Positions 51,701-62,636 of a DNA stretch of 64,000 bases are shown here, piece by piece (the first letter of the stretch is position 1; every line of letters starts with the position of its first letter). The DNA comes from Macrotrachela quadricornifera (taxonomy: Eukaryota > Rotifera > Eurotatoria > Philodinida > Philodinidae): contig JAJEKB010000932.1 in assembly GCA_022393335.1 (NCBI GenBank), positions 111,592 through 175,591 on the forward strand. Direction: 5' to 3'. A model generated the notes under the pieces. That model saw only the letters and a list, made by a program, of their open reading frames with translations. It ran no database searches and was not told the origin of the DNA. Position numbers and translations under genes: made by a program.

Positions 51701-52734
51701 CACCTGATCAAAGAACAGACACTATTTACTGGGAATGCTTCACATCTGATTATAAGCTCAGAATCATTCATACAAATTGGTATATTGTAGAGAATGATTT
51801 GACGTGAGCAGACATTATTGTCACAAGTAGCAAACCAATGTTTGTCATTTATCCAGAATGGTGTTCTAAATGTAGCAATGATTGAAGTGATCTTATGAAT
51901 GGGAGCATTTCTTCGAATAGGATACGTAAAAAAAAATTCAAATTTTTGTAATTGCCTTAATCGAATTCGAATAAGATGTTCCCAAAAAGAACCATCAAAT
52001 ACTGGACCATACACCTTTCTAGGAGACATCAGTTTCAGATGAACTAGAGCTGGTGTCAATATGAGAAACAATCTTAAATATTCAATCTGCAACTGACAAT
52101 TATATATTATTAAAGACTTTAATTGATGATGTTTTTCATCAATAGATGACGACTCAACGATTGCATTATTGTCATTAGTATCGCAATATTCTACTGCGAA
52201 TGTTTGTAAGTAAGGTAAACTACGAAGAATAATGCGATATTGGTTATAAGTACAAATGCAAATCGTTAGATGTTGTAATGTATGCGGAACTGGTTGGAAT
52301 ATATGTTTGACCATATAGTTGAGATTACTCAGGCGTAATGGAAGGAGAGTAGATTCATCGATAGTTGACAAAAGAGCGGTAGGTGTTTGCCTACTTTGTA
52401 GACCATTTTGACGAAAAGTGAGCGATTTCAATCGACTAAAATGTTGAATATTGAAGAATGAGAGGAACCAATTAATTTCATTTAATCTTCGACTGTCTGT
52501 ATCAGAGAAAATAATTGAACTGACACAATCAGGTCGAATCAAGTGAGCAATCAATCTAACATCGGACTGTAATATTGAAGTAAAGTTCAGTTCAAATCTG
52601 GTGTATTTAACGATGATATAATAGAGCCATCTACAAACAGGACGAAGCGAACGAAGAATTGTGTTGACATCAAGATAATCCAAAATATGTTCGAGAAGTT
52701 CATTAGGTAGATTCAAAAGATATACATCTGCCAT
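48725..52734 (-). CDS. F-box/leucine-rich-repeat protein, one LRR per exon
   Basis: Fourteen exons give 726 residues. Exon 1 (52734-51664) holds an F-box (LNLPNELLEHILDYLDVNTI ... RPVCRWLYYI) and a long variable region typical of F-box proteins. Exons 2-14 (51419-51336, 51282-51199, 51142-51059, 51007-50927, 50872-50789, 50730-50647, 50594-50511, 49529-49446, 49387-49304, 49248-49165, 49109-49026, 48966-48883, 48829-48725) each encode one ribonuclease-inhibitor-type LRR, for example TLTTLDLGSNQIGTLGTQYL. Nearly all are exactly 84 nt in phase 0; exon 5 is 81 nt. The F-box should recruit SKP1-cullin ligase and the LRRs choose the target (family knowledge). A mariner-derived element interrupts intron 8. 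All exons are open and splice sites intact. Confidence 0.88.
49571..50495 (+). mobile_element. Mariner-derived fold-back element inside F-box/LRR intron 8
   Basis: 925 bp with ~220-bp near-identical inverted arms; the ends are CTTAGGTCTAACCAAAAG and its complement. The right arm on the plus strand encodes a mariner-type transposase C-terminus (PGPILCNFWLINSIERSL, then WLQKAFNKLLEKIELGITNT) up to a stop near 50429, with one in-frame stop. The last catalytic Asp of the family appears as Asn in CNFWL. The left arm is an inverted copy of the same end. Left flank is GGTA and right flank TGCAATT; the paralogous intron 5 has the uninterrupted GGTACAATT, so insertion was at TA. Confidence 0.85.
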
Positions 52735-53062
52735 AGATATAGTTTTGTGAAGGTATCTCACTTACTATTTGCTCGTTACGATAATGCACGGCACCTCTAA
52801 AATAATTTTCAGATCCCTTATAAAGGTCAGCTATACACTCGAATCATGAAAAAATTACCATAAAGCTTATCAGTTGTAGGAAAGAGAAAAAAAAATTTGT
52901 GTTTTTTTTTCTTTGAAGTTGAGTTTAACGAGATGTAAAAAAACAACTTTTCTTCACAAAGGTCAAAGTCAATAAAAGCAATATTTTTATGTGATGTTGA
53001 CAATGCAAATTTCGAGTGAGAATTGTTTTTTGCCTTTTTTTACATCAACTAGTGAAGTTTGA
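52735..53062. other. Upstream region of the F-box/LRR gene
   Basis: 328 bp, AT-rich, between the F-box ATG and the long inverted repeat. No clear TATA box. Probably holds the promoter. Confidence 0.35.
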
Positions 53063-54222
53063 CTTGCTGATCATGATGGATCATTTAACCTCAGTAAATA
53101 GTTCCTTCTGATTGAAAAATTCCAAATACTCGAAAGAAGTTGCTTTTCGAAAAAAAACTCTTTTTCAATATTTACAAAGTTTCCTACTTCTTTCTTTTTT
53201 TCCAGCTTCTGAAAATATTTGCTTTAGATTCAGCATCAAAAACTAAGTATAAAAAATTGTTAAATCAATCATAGACTCAAAGTTCTATTGATGGTGGCGC
53301 CTCGAATCGCATCAGGTGCACTACACACAGGGATGTGCCGAGCAAGCAAAAACTGGGGTGGTGCACTTGTCCACGTACTATCTGAATGATTTCTATATTT
53401 TATATAGGAATTCTGTATAATTTTCAAATATTACGTGGGCAAATTTGTGATTTTAGACCCCTGTTCGGCACATCCCTGACTACACATAGATTGAGTTTGT
53501 AAACCTTTCTGCTTTTTCTAAGTAAATGAAACAGTCAAATGTTTTATCTCATCTGATTCATCACATGACTAGGCAAAAATGTATGCATTACTTTTGTTTT
53601 TGTCTTTTGATATGTATACAGAAATTGTAGGCTCCGGGAACACCTGAAAAAAATAGGAAAAACCGAAAGTTGTCAAATTAGCTTGAAAGATATTTCATTT
53701 GACTCAGTTTTTTTGTGCTAATTCAGCATCTATATTTTGTTTTTGACAAAAAAGTCTTATTCGAAGTCAGAAACCGATGAATACCTCATACAATGGGTAT
53801 GGTCTCAATAAAAACGATTTTTCTCGATAAGCGAAAAGGAAAGAAAAGCAAAAGCATACATACATTTTTGCCTTGTCATGTGATGAATCAAATGAGATAA
53901 AATATTTGACTGTTTCATTTACGTAGAAAAACCAGATAAGTTTACAAACTCGATCTATGTGTACCGGAACTGATGTGATTTCAGGCGCCACTATCAATAG
54001 AATTTTGGGTCTATGGTTGATTTAACAATCTTTTTTATTTAGTTTTTGATGCTGAATCTAAAGCAAATATTTTCAGAAGCTGGAAAAAAAGAAAGAAGTA
54101 GGAAACTTTGTAAATATTGAAAAAGAGTTTTTTTTCGAAAAGCAACTTCTTTCGAGTATTTGGAATTTTTCAATCAGAAGGAACTATTTACTGAGGTTAA
54201 ATGATCCATCATGATCAGCAAG
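53063..54222. mobile_element. Long inverted-repeat (fold-back) element
   Basis: The left arm (53063-~53590, including a nested MITE) and right arm (~53850-54222) are highly similar inverted copies. Shared blocks include CTTGCTGATCATGATGGATC, CTGAGGTTAAATGATCCATC, TTTGATGCTGAATCTAAAGC and GATAAAATATTTGACTG. About 250 bp of unique spacer separates them. No transposase was recognised. Confidence 0.75.
53328..53478. mobile_element. 151-bp hAT-type MITE with perfect 8-bp target duplication
   Basis: The ends are CAGGGATGTGCCGA and its exact inverse complement, TCGGCACATCCCTG. The direct flanks ACTACACA (53320-53327) and ACTACACA (53479-53486) are identical. An 8-bp duplication and CAGGG termini are hallmarks of the hAT superfamily. 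The other arm of the surrounding inverted repeat (near 53960) lacks the insertion and so serves as an empty site. Confidence 0.92.
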
Positions 54223-55363
54223 TGAAGCTCTATGCAACAATGTGAAAAGGAGAAAGAAAATAAATTCATTCGAATTTTGAATTGCCAACACATTACTGAG
54301 TTGACAGAACGACAAATTGAAGCATTACGTTTTTAAAAACTTGTGACACACACATTGCTTTCAATCTCGCATATCCTGCCAGTAAACGGAGCGGTCTGAT
54401 ATAGTGTCATCTGTCGTTGATTAAATTTTAAAATATATCGATCAGTGAAGTAAAAGAAACTAAAACTAAAATATCTTGAACTCTCTTTTATTTCAGCATG
54501 GGTACTTTTTCAGGAATGAAAATTCTTAGAGTCTCATCGAATGAGATTCTATTAAATTTTCATGATAATCTCCTTCTCTCTTCTTTCTCCATTTTTACTT
54601 TGTGAGCCTGTTCGACTACTGTAAGTTCTAAAATTTATTTTATTTCTATTATTTAACATATTCGGTTATTTAATAATAAATTTATATGATCAAGAACAAA
54701 TAAATAACAGAATTTTTAAAAATTTTCAAGCATTTCGATATTTTAAATGATAAATCTAAGCAAATACTACAGAAATAAACATTGTTTCAATTTACCAATT
54801 CATATATTTACTCGAAATTGCAAACCTAAATAAAGAACAAAAGCAGCATATAGATAGCGAAATATCGTCAATTGAAGTAAGACTCAAAAAGATTTTCAGA
54901 TAATAATAAGAGAGCGAAAAACAAGTCATAGTTAACTTTTAGAATTTCATGAGATGTCAAATTCGACTTATAATATAAATGCACTTTCAGAAGTTATTTT
55001 ATCATTTCGAAACTAAGCAATAAAGTAAAATATAAATGTATCGATTGGTACCATTTATTATAAACGTGATAAATGACGAGTACTTTATTGTAAGTTTATA
55101 TAAAAAATATAAATTTTTTTCTTCGTTCATCATCTGCTATAAAATTAATAAATGAAGAAAAATAATTCATATCTTTTGTATAATATACAGTAAAGTGTCT
55201 GTCATTTATTACTTTTATGATAAATGCTAATGAATGAAAAAAAAATTATATTTTTTGTATAAAATAACAGTAAAGTCGTCATCATTTATTACTGTTATAA
55301 TAAATGATAAACAAGAAAAATTTTTATTCATTGCTGAATAAGGGTGCTGTTGATTCTTTACCC
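54223..55363. other. Intergenic region with a short coding-like remnant
   Basis: A short frame near 54262-54339 reads ILNCQHITELTERQIEALRF before a stop and may be an orphan exon remnant. Near 55130-55320, two to three degenerate ~80-bp tandem units share ATTTATTAC, TTATAATAAATG and ACAGTAAAG blocks. Nothing else is seen. Confidence 0.35.
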
Positions 55364-55722
55364 AATTATATGAGAATGGTCAGTCAATATTATACCCCGT
55401 TTTAATACAGCCCTGTTGCAAGAATAAAACATACCATTGTCCGAGTTATATAAGAGAGAATTCTAGATAATCCTGGATTGCTCCGAACAACATCATGCTT
55501 TATCATTCGAATAGTAGAGAAAAGCTACAAGCTCACACGATAAGCAAGTAGATTTTCTCTACTATTCGAATGATAAAGCATGATGTTGTTTGGGTCAATT
55601 TTTGGTTGTCTAGGATTCTCTCTTATACGACCCGAAGAATACTATGTTTTATCCTTACAATAGGACTGTATAAAAATGGGGTTTCAGACTGACTGGTCAC
55701 TCCCATATTATGAGTTAAATTA
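55364..55722. mobile_element. Hairpin MITE (~360 bp)
   Basis: The arms pair over the whole length. Near the centre a ~40-bp run starting AACAACATCATGCTTTATC and continuing through ATTCGAATAGTAGAGAAAA is almost perfectly inverted around a ~30-nt loop at ~55520-55550. The outer parts (for example TACAGCCCTGTTGCAAGAA against its diverged complement) are less similar. No coding capacity. Confidence 0.75.
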
Positions 55723-58700
55723 GGCAGCTATTCTAAAATTCTTCAGTTTTTCCTAGAAATTTCTACAGAGTATTATTAGCACTGTTCTTCTTAATTTGAC
55801 AATAAACAGAACTTTTACAATAGTGTTTGATAGGCCAATTCGAATGACTATCAGTTCTTGATAATTTTTTGATAAACAATACGATTGCTTCAATTATGGG
55901 AAAGCTAAAAGTTGATTGAGGAAAATTTTCATCGTGTATATGGCAAACTGAGAATATGCAAAAGACACAGTTTAGTGAAAAAAATTATCTATAAAAAGAC
56001 TAAGATCTCTTAGCCTATGTGAGGTTATAGTACTACCAAACTTTTGAATGTTGTAGAAAAAATGACTCATTTGAGCAACTCGAAAAAAGTCGACGTTTTC
56101 TACATAAATAAGTGCTTGTTTTAGCGAGAAAAGTCAATTGATCAGAGTTAATACTTTCAACTTGTTTATTTTAGAAAACACTTTTAGTGCTTGAAGATAT
56201 GGGCTTTTACGCGTAAAAATATCTACACTATTGTTTCTTGTCATTAACAACCTGAGTAGCTGAAAAAAAAAAAAGTCACAAAATTTTCTTCTACACTTGT
56301 CTTTTTGTGCTGTTGTCAAACATCATCATAGAGATGACTTCAAATTTGCGATAGTAATTGACGCCAAGAACAGCTAAAATTTGGATTATTTTCTAAAATA
56401 GTTTTTATTCTGTTTATTTCCATTTCATCAGAATCGATTGAAAATCCATATCTCAAACGATTTACTCATTTTCTATTATTTTCTTGATTAATTTTTGTAT
56501 AAATTCAACATGAATTCTCCAGAAAACATCGGTTTTTATTTTAAAAAGTCGATTTTAGTATATTATACTATATGATGTTATAGGTGGTATTACAATTTTT
56601 TGTATTGCTTAACTTCTAACTAACAATTATTTTTATGTCACCATCTTTAACAAATATCCAAACTCGTAAATTAAGTGAAGACAACCAATATGTCTGGTAC
56701 TAATGATTTGAGCGCATTTACAAATATAAGGAAGGATGACTTTGACTCAAATTGGACGTTTTTCTAAGAATTAAAAAAATATTTATTCATTGAGAACTAA
56801 AAGCATAACAAGAAATAAACCACGGTCAAGGGGGAAAAAGCAGATTTTTTGGGATTTAAATACAGAAAAATCTTTGAAATTCCAAAAAATTCCGAGAAAT
56901 TTTCTCTGGATTTGAAATCCAAAATCCGCTGTTTCTCCTTCCTACAAACACAATCAAATATTGGACAACCAAATGATCATCAAACACTAGAAAGGACAAC
57001 TGAATGTTTTTGGTTGTTTGTTCTTTTTTGTCAGTAGGGGACCATTCGGCTATCTGTTACTTTTTACTCTTTCCTGATTTATTAGATAAGTCCATTCGGC
57101 TATCTAATCTTTTTCCTTTGTCTCTAATAGGATCTCTATGGTCAATAAACTCTGCAAAAACACAAAAAGCTTCTTTTCTCATCTCGAAAGACACCGTTAG
57201 AAAATAAAAAAGAGAGTTACTTCTGTGTAAGAGTAACAAACTACTCTTTTTCTTTTAAAAGATACTCACCTTCACCTCGCTCTCAACATAGGAAATTGTT
57301 ATTTGATGTATTTCTTTTTATCTGGGCATCAAGACAAACATCTTTCAGCTGATTTATTATTCTCATTGATACGTACCTGGCCCGTGACTTTCAAAGATGT
57401 TCTCATCATAAACTTTTTACAAGCGCTACCTATTATTTATATGAAAAAGAGGAACAAGGTGAGTTTTAATTATTGAGTGAAACCATTATCATTGTTGATA
57501 CCATGTTTCTTTGGAATGAGCTGACATACAGAGCTCGAGAACGTTTTATTTTGAAGCAAAAGTCATTTCATATTTGATTTTAGTGCCAGGAAAGATGTTT
57601 CACATCTAGTTCAAATTTTATAGTCGAAATACGAACCCCAGCTCACGATTTTCAGCCATTTTTGCTTGATTATGAAAATCTTATTTTATATTTGAATATA
57701 AATTATTTTCAGATTATTTTTTTTACATGGAAATGACTAGAAGGAGATCGTCTGTCTGTCTGTGTAATTTTCAAGGAAAACGATAGTTTCTCTGATTCAC
57801 AAATAACAAAAATGTAGCAGAGGTCTTATAATTTTGGCCATACTAAAATCGATACTTTTTCATAGTTCTTCCTTTTCTTCAACATGGAAACAGGATCGAG
57901 AAAATTTCATGCAATATTTGAATAGAGCATACTCGAATGCATGTAGTGAAATGAAATATACTCGCATCAAAAATCGTTGGCGTTCGACAGTAGACAAACA
58001 ATCACATTTAGTCAGGGAGTTTTGTATTTTTGACCAGGACTGTATATGAAAGAAGTATATCAAGAAGTTCTATTTACAATGTAGTGAGTAGAGATAGGAT
58101 ATAAGATAATAATTCTCTTCATGAAACTCTATCCACGTACCTTCTGCTATCCGAACAGATGTCCTACCAATTAGATGAGAAGATATATTTATTCCATAAT
58201 CAACGTGACCATTCAAATAATTTAAGTAACTATGAAAAATCTTAATAAGTCTTATTTTCTTAGAATATTTGTGGTAACACGGAAAGCATCACTGAATAGA
58301 TGTAGTGGATGATATATTTACTAGATAATTCCAAGCTACTGACGACGTTCATTGTTTCGATTATTACTTAGATAGCCATCATCAGGTGAGTTTGAAATCA
58401 TGAATAATCTACATACTATTAGAAGATAATCTCAGTTTCGATCAGAAGTTACAACTGTTGAAAACTCTCGACAGCATATATTTCGATTTACAATTTTAAA
58501 GACCCTTCTAAAAATCAAATCAACATCGTATCGTATTTGATTTACTAACCTCTATATATGACAATGCTTCGTGATAAAATACATATCTTTTCTTAAGCAC
58601 ATGATTTCAACGGGTGAGAAATGGTCAATATAATGTTCGAGATATATTCCTTCAGAGACTATTGGAAAACGTTATTGAGAACCTTGTCTTTGAAAAAACT

Positions 58701-59331
58701 TCTTGATTGATGATGCCCACAATCGCTGACAGCATTCAATAGAATAAAGCATTTGCGAAGGTGATTTATTTTTGAGATTCTTGTCAAAATTGACTACAAG
58801 ATAACTGTATTACTTTTGGAAAAGTAAGATATGGTGAAAGATTGAATATGTGCTCGCGTTCGATGTTCCAAATAGATCTTCAAGAAATGATAGTGAAAAA
58901 TTCTAGACGATATTTGAAGCCAATTTGATTACAGAACTTTCTTCATATTTGTGAAAAACATTTTATGTCTATCAGTGATATTAGAAGAAATATATTCCAA
59001 CGGAGCTGTACATTGACAACAAGTTCTCCCATCAAAAGGATGAGGTTAGATCTAACAATTTCACAAGAGCTAAAAGTTTTCATAAGTTCCATTAGTGATA
59101 ATGATCTTTGTCACAATATCAAGGTCCTATAAGCTTTATCCTACTCATTAAACTTCTGAAAACAATGTATATTCGAAAGATAATATGATCTTTTTGCTTT
59201 AATTTTTTTCTCAATACGGAAAAGATAATAACATCGAAGAAATTCAGTCGATATTTGAGAGTGATAGACTCATTTATTGTTGCTTTTTATCTTATAAAAA
59301 AACTTTTTATTGAAAAACTGAAACCATTCTC
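55723..59331. other. Gene-poor intergenic region
   Basis: 3.6 kb with no supported gene. A weak inverted repeat occurs at 56829-56946, and a direct repeat of CCATTCGGCTATCT at ~57043 and ~57092. Short ORFs such as 57834-58049 show no motif. Confidence 0.4.
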
Positions 59332-62300
59332 TTATGAAATTCGAAAAAACCAACAAAAAATCTCAGTGGCTATTCTGAAAAAATGATTTCGAACTTCTAT
59401 AAAAAAAACACACCCGAAAATGATTGTAAACAATAGTAAAAATATAAGAAATCCACCACCAAAAAGAATAATTTGGCGTATGATTCGTATAAGTGAAATC
59501 GTCAATCCACAAAATCTTCTCAATGATGATTGTTGCGTCGAAGGCAACAGCAAACTGTAAAAGAGAAATAGAAAAAGGAATAATGTAATCAACAATCATG
59601 TACTGAACATTATTATTCGAAAATATTCTCATTTATTCCAAATGGTTTAATTAAACATGTAAAATAATTTCGAATTCAATTGAAATTAGAATATTTCTCT
59701 AAGAACTTTTAATATTCATCTCCTTGATTACGTTTAATCGGGTTCGTAATCGGAACTTTAATTATTAGATGTTTATCTATTTTTGTTCAGCTGTTAAAAA
59801 TAAAATAAATGTGTATCACAATTTAGAAAAAAAAGAAATTGCTATTTTAACTACTGCAATTATCGTATTTTCTTAAAGGAAAAATAATAAGATCTCAGTA
59901 GGTTGATAAAAGTATAAAAGAGAAAACTACATACTCACGTCTTGAACATAAACGTCTGAGACGTGTCGATAGCTTAGGTTTTGTCAGTAATGGTGTTGCT
60001 GCATTGGGTTCTGAAGGAGGATCAATTTTTTCATATGCATGATCTAGTGGATGTAGATCAGATTGTACTATAGATAATGGCTTCGATTGTGTGGAATAAG
60101 GCTCCGATTGTGTGGAACAAGGCTCTGATTGTGTGGAATAAGGTTTCGATTTTGTGGAATAAGGCTCCAATTGTGTGGAATAAGGCTTCGATTGTGTGGA
60201 AGAAGGCTCCAATTGTGTGGAAGAAGGCTCCGATTGTGTGGAATAAGGCTTCAATTGTGTGGAATGAGGCTCCGATTGTGTGGAACAAGGCTCCGATTGT
60301 GTGGAATAAGGCTCCAGAGTTTGAGTAGCAGGTTCTAATGATGATGAAATAGTCGGCTGTATTAGGGGCAAAGATTCTGAAGTTGCCACAGGTGAGAGAG
60401 ACGATTGTGAAGAATCCACAGAGACATTTCTAAAATATTTAAATAGAATACGTCTTATATCAATTGAATCTCTAAATTCTCCATACATATACTTCTTGCT
60501 CTTAGAAAGATGAAAGACAATGAAGAGTACTGTTCAATAGTTTTCCTGGTTTTTGAAAAAGGATGTACCAAACTCAATTAATTGGGTTTGACAATCCTAA
60601 GCTTTAGTTACTAATGAACTGGGGAAGGAGCGACGACAGTAAGAGATTTAGGCTTGGTCTCATGAGGGTGGGTCCTCAACTGTTCAATCGCTTTTGGGCT
60701 GAAACTATTTTTATTAGATAGCCTTCAGTGAATAATGAAAAAACCTAAAAGGATTTGGGCAGTTGGACCTTTCTCCTGGAATTATGACCAATTTAGTGAC
60801 TTTTTAACCTTATGCAAGGTACTTCAAGAAAAATTGAATGATGAAATTTTGAGCTGAAATGTTGTCCATGAATAGGTCTGATAATTCTTAGATTATTTCC
60901 AAAATTTCAATCAAAACAAATGTTTTTCTCACGATATACTCGGTTTTCAAAAAATCCTTACATATTTAAAAGATCGAGAATTTTCGAAACTCGAGTATCT
61001 CGTGAGGAGAATATTTGTTTTGATTGAAACTTTGGGGATCTCCTACGAATCATTAGACTTATTTATGGACAAAATTACAGCTCAAATTTTATCATTCAAT
61101 TTTTCTTGAAGCACCTTGCATAAGGTTAAAAAGTCACTAAATTGGTCATAACTCTAGAGGAAAGGTCTATCTGTCCAAATCCTTTTAGTTTTTCTCATTA
61201 CTTACTGAGGGCTATCTAATGTAAATAGTTTCAGCTAAAAAACGATTGAATAGTTGGGGACCTACCCTCGTTAGCTTGAAAGTTTGATCATTTTTACTAA
61301 GAATTTTGTATGACATTTAATCAAATATCTACATCTAATAGCGGCCTTAATAAAACACGCTACGACAACGAAATAATCTGAGAAAAACATCGAATCAAAG
61401 CCTTTTCAATTTTAGACTTGTCAAGCAGAAGTCTATCAAGTTCAAGCTTCTCAAACCAAAGTTTGCTAGATCGAAACCTGTCAAGTCAAAGCGTGACCGA
61501 AGCCCTAGACTGTCAAGCCTAAACCTATGAAATCCACATTTGTTCAGTTGAAGCTTCTGAAGTACAAGTGTGACTCAAGCCGAAAACTCACAAGCCCAAG
61601 CCTAATTCGAGTTTAAGCTGAAAGTTTAGGTGTGAGCTTGATAAGTTTGTGCTTGCTGCATCTTCAATTTCGAAGTTCAATTTTTGACTTTTTTATTCGA
61701 GGCATTCTTGCTTCACATACCTTGATATTGAAGGTGGTTCTACTTGTCGTGTTGGTACATGAAAGGGTGCAACGTCAGTTCGAATAATATCCAGGAGATT
61801 TTTTCTGTAATGATAAATAGTTTCAAATTGATCTAAAAGTGATTCATTAGCTCGATTCCAATCATCACGATTCAATGCACCAGTAAAATGAATTTCACGA
61901 CCAAAATTTTTTGATAGTCCTTTATAGTCAACATCGCTGATCAGTTCATCGCGTAAAGTTTCTCGTTGATCTTCATTTTTTGATTCACATCGTGTGATAA
62001 TTAAACAAAGGTTTGGTCTCACTTGTTCTTGGCCGAAATAATTGATGAATCGTTTGAATGATTGTAGAACTTGTCCATTGATACCTGTGTCAAACGATGC
62101 ACAAAGACAGATCAAATGAAAATCTTGCATTTCAATACGATGACATTCGTCATTGATTTCGTTAAGAGAATGTTCTGAACTGATCATTGTCTCAGGTAAT
62201 TCAACAATATTCAATTTAATCTTTGATGTTGGTAAAAGAATATTGTTCTCATAATCGACCTGTGTCCGTAAAACTACTCGCAAGGAAAGTTCTTCCGATA

Positions 62301-62508
62301 CATATTGTGGATCAATTAACATGTGTTTCAATGTTGTTTTTCCACTTTTTGAAGGACCAACTAATAGAATATTTCGTTCGACAAAATCATACTTAGTATT
62401 ATGTTCTACTTCTTCTTCTTCAAAATCAGCATACATTTGTTTGATGTTATTTAGGATTTCATCACGTTTCACATTAGTGTCAAGAACAGGTCGTACAATA
62501 GCAGACAT
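59332..62508 (-). CDS. AIG1/GIMAP-like GTPase with 7-residue repeat and C-terminal membrane anchor
   Basis: Three exons (62508-61721, 60429-59935, 59554-59332) give 501 residues. The P-loop is LLVGPSKSGKTTLKHML (G1, ~49-65), followed by a short Thr-containing region, IVELPETM at the G3 position, and LCLIITRCESKNEDQR (G4-like). After the GTPase part (~260 residues) comes a Ser/Pro-rich linker with about eleven 7-residue repeats of type EPYSTQS, and then a hydrophobic C-terminus (QIILFGGGFLIFLLLFTIIF) that likely anchors it in a membrane as in animal GIMAPs. The second donor is chosen at CGTGA|GTATGT because only this keeps frame with the anchor exon. G3 lacks the usual DxxG. Its function is not known. 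Confidence 0.7.
60080..60315 (-). repeat. 21-bp coding minisatellite (~11 units)
   Basis: Tandem 21-bp units (plus-strand form GTGTGGAATAAGGCTCCGAT plus one base) encode the EPYSTQS-type heptads of the GTPase linker. Because 21 is divisible by 3 the frame is preserved whatever the copy number, and long frames are also open on the other strand as a by-product. Confidence 0.9.
60651..61281. mobile_element. Fold-back element in intron 1 of the GTPase gene
   Basis: Arms 60651-~60960 and ~60985-61281 are inverted copies. Shared blocks include AACCTTATGCAAGGT, AGTCACTAAATTGGTCATAA, and TTTGTTTTGATTGAAA. Similarity spans almost the full length with only a ~25-nt centre. No coding capacity. Confidence 0.75.
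61385..61680. repeat. Degenerate short-unit repeat in GTPase intron 1
   Basis: Loose recurrence of TCAAG, AAGCTT and CTTGTCAAG-like words every ~15-25 bp over ~300 bp. Units are too diverged to define a consensus by eye. Confidence 0.35.
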
Positions 62509-62636
62509 CTAGAATTGATCAAAATTCTATGTATGAGAAATATTTTAATTGTGAAATAGTTTTCATCTAGTTTATTTTATTTCTTTCAAAAATTCATCAA
62601 CTATGAAATGAGACAAGTCTTTTCAGAAAGACGACC

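Noticed and set aside
60058..60338. Long plus- and minus-strand ORFs with repeated WNKAPIV- and FHTIGA-type units
   Set aside because: Shadows of the 21-bp minisatellite; the EPYSTQS frame is the one that joins in phase with flanking GTPase exons.
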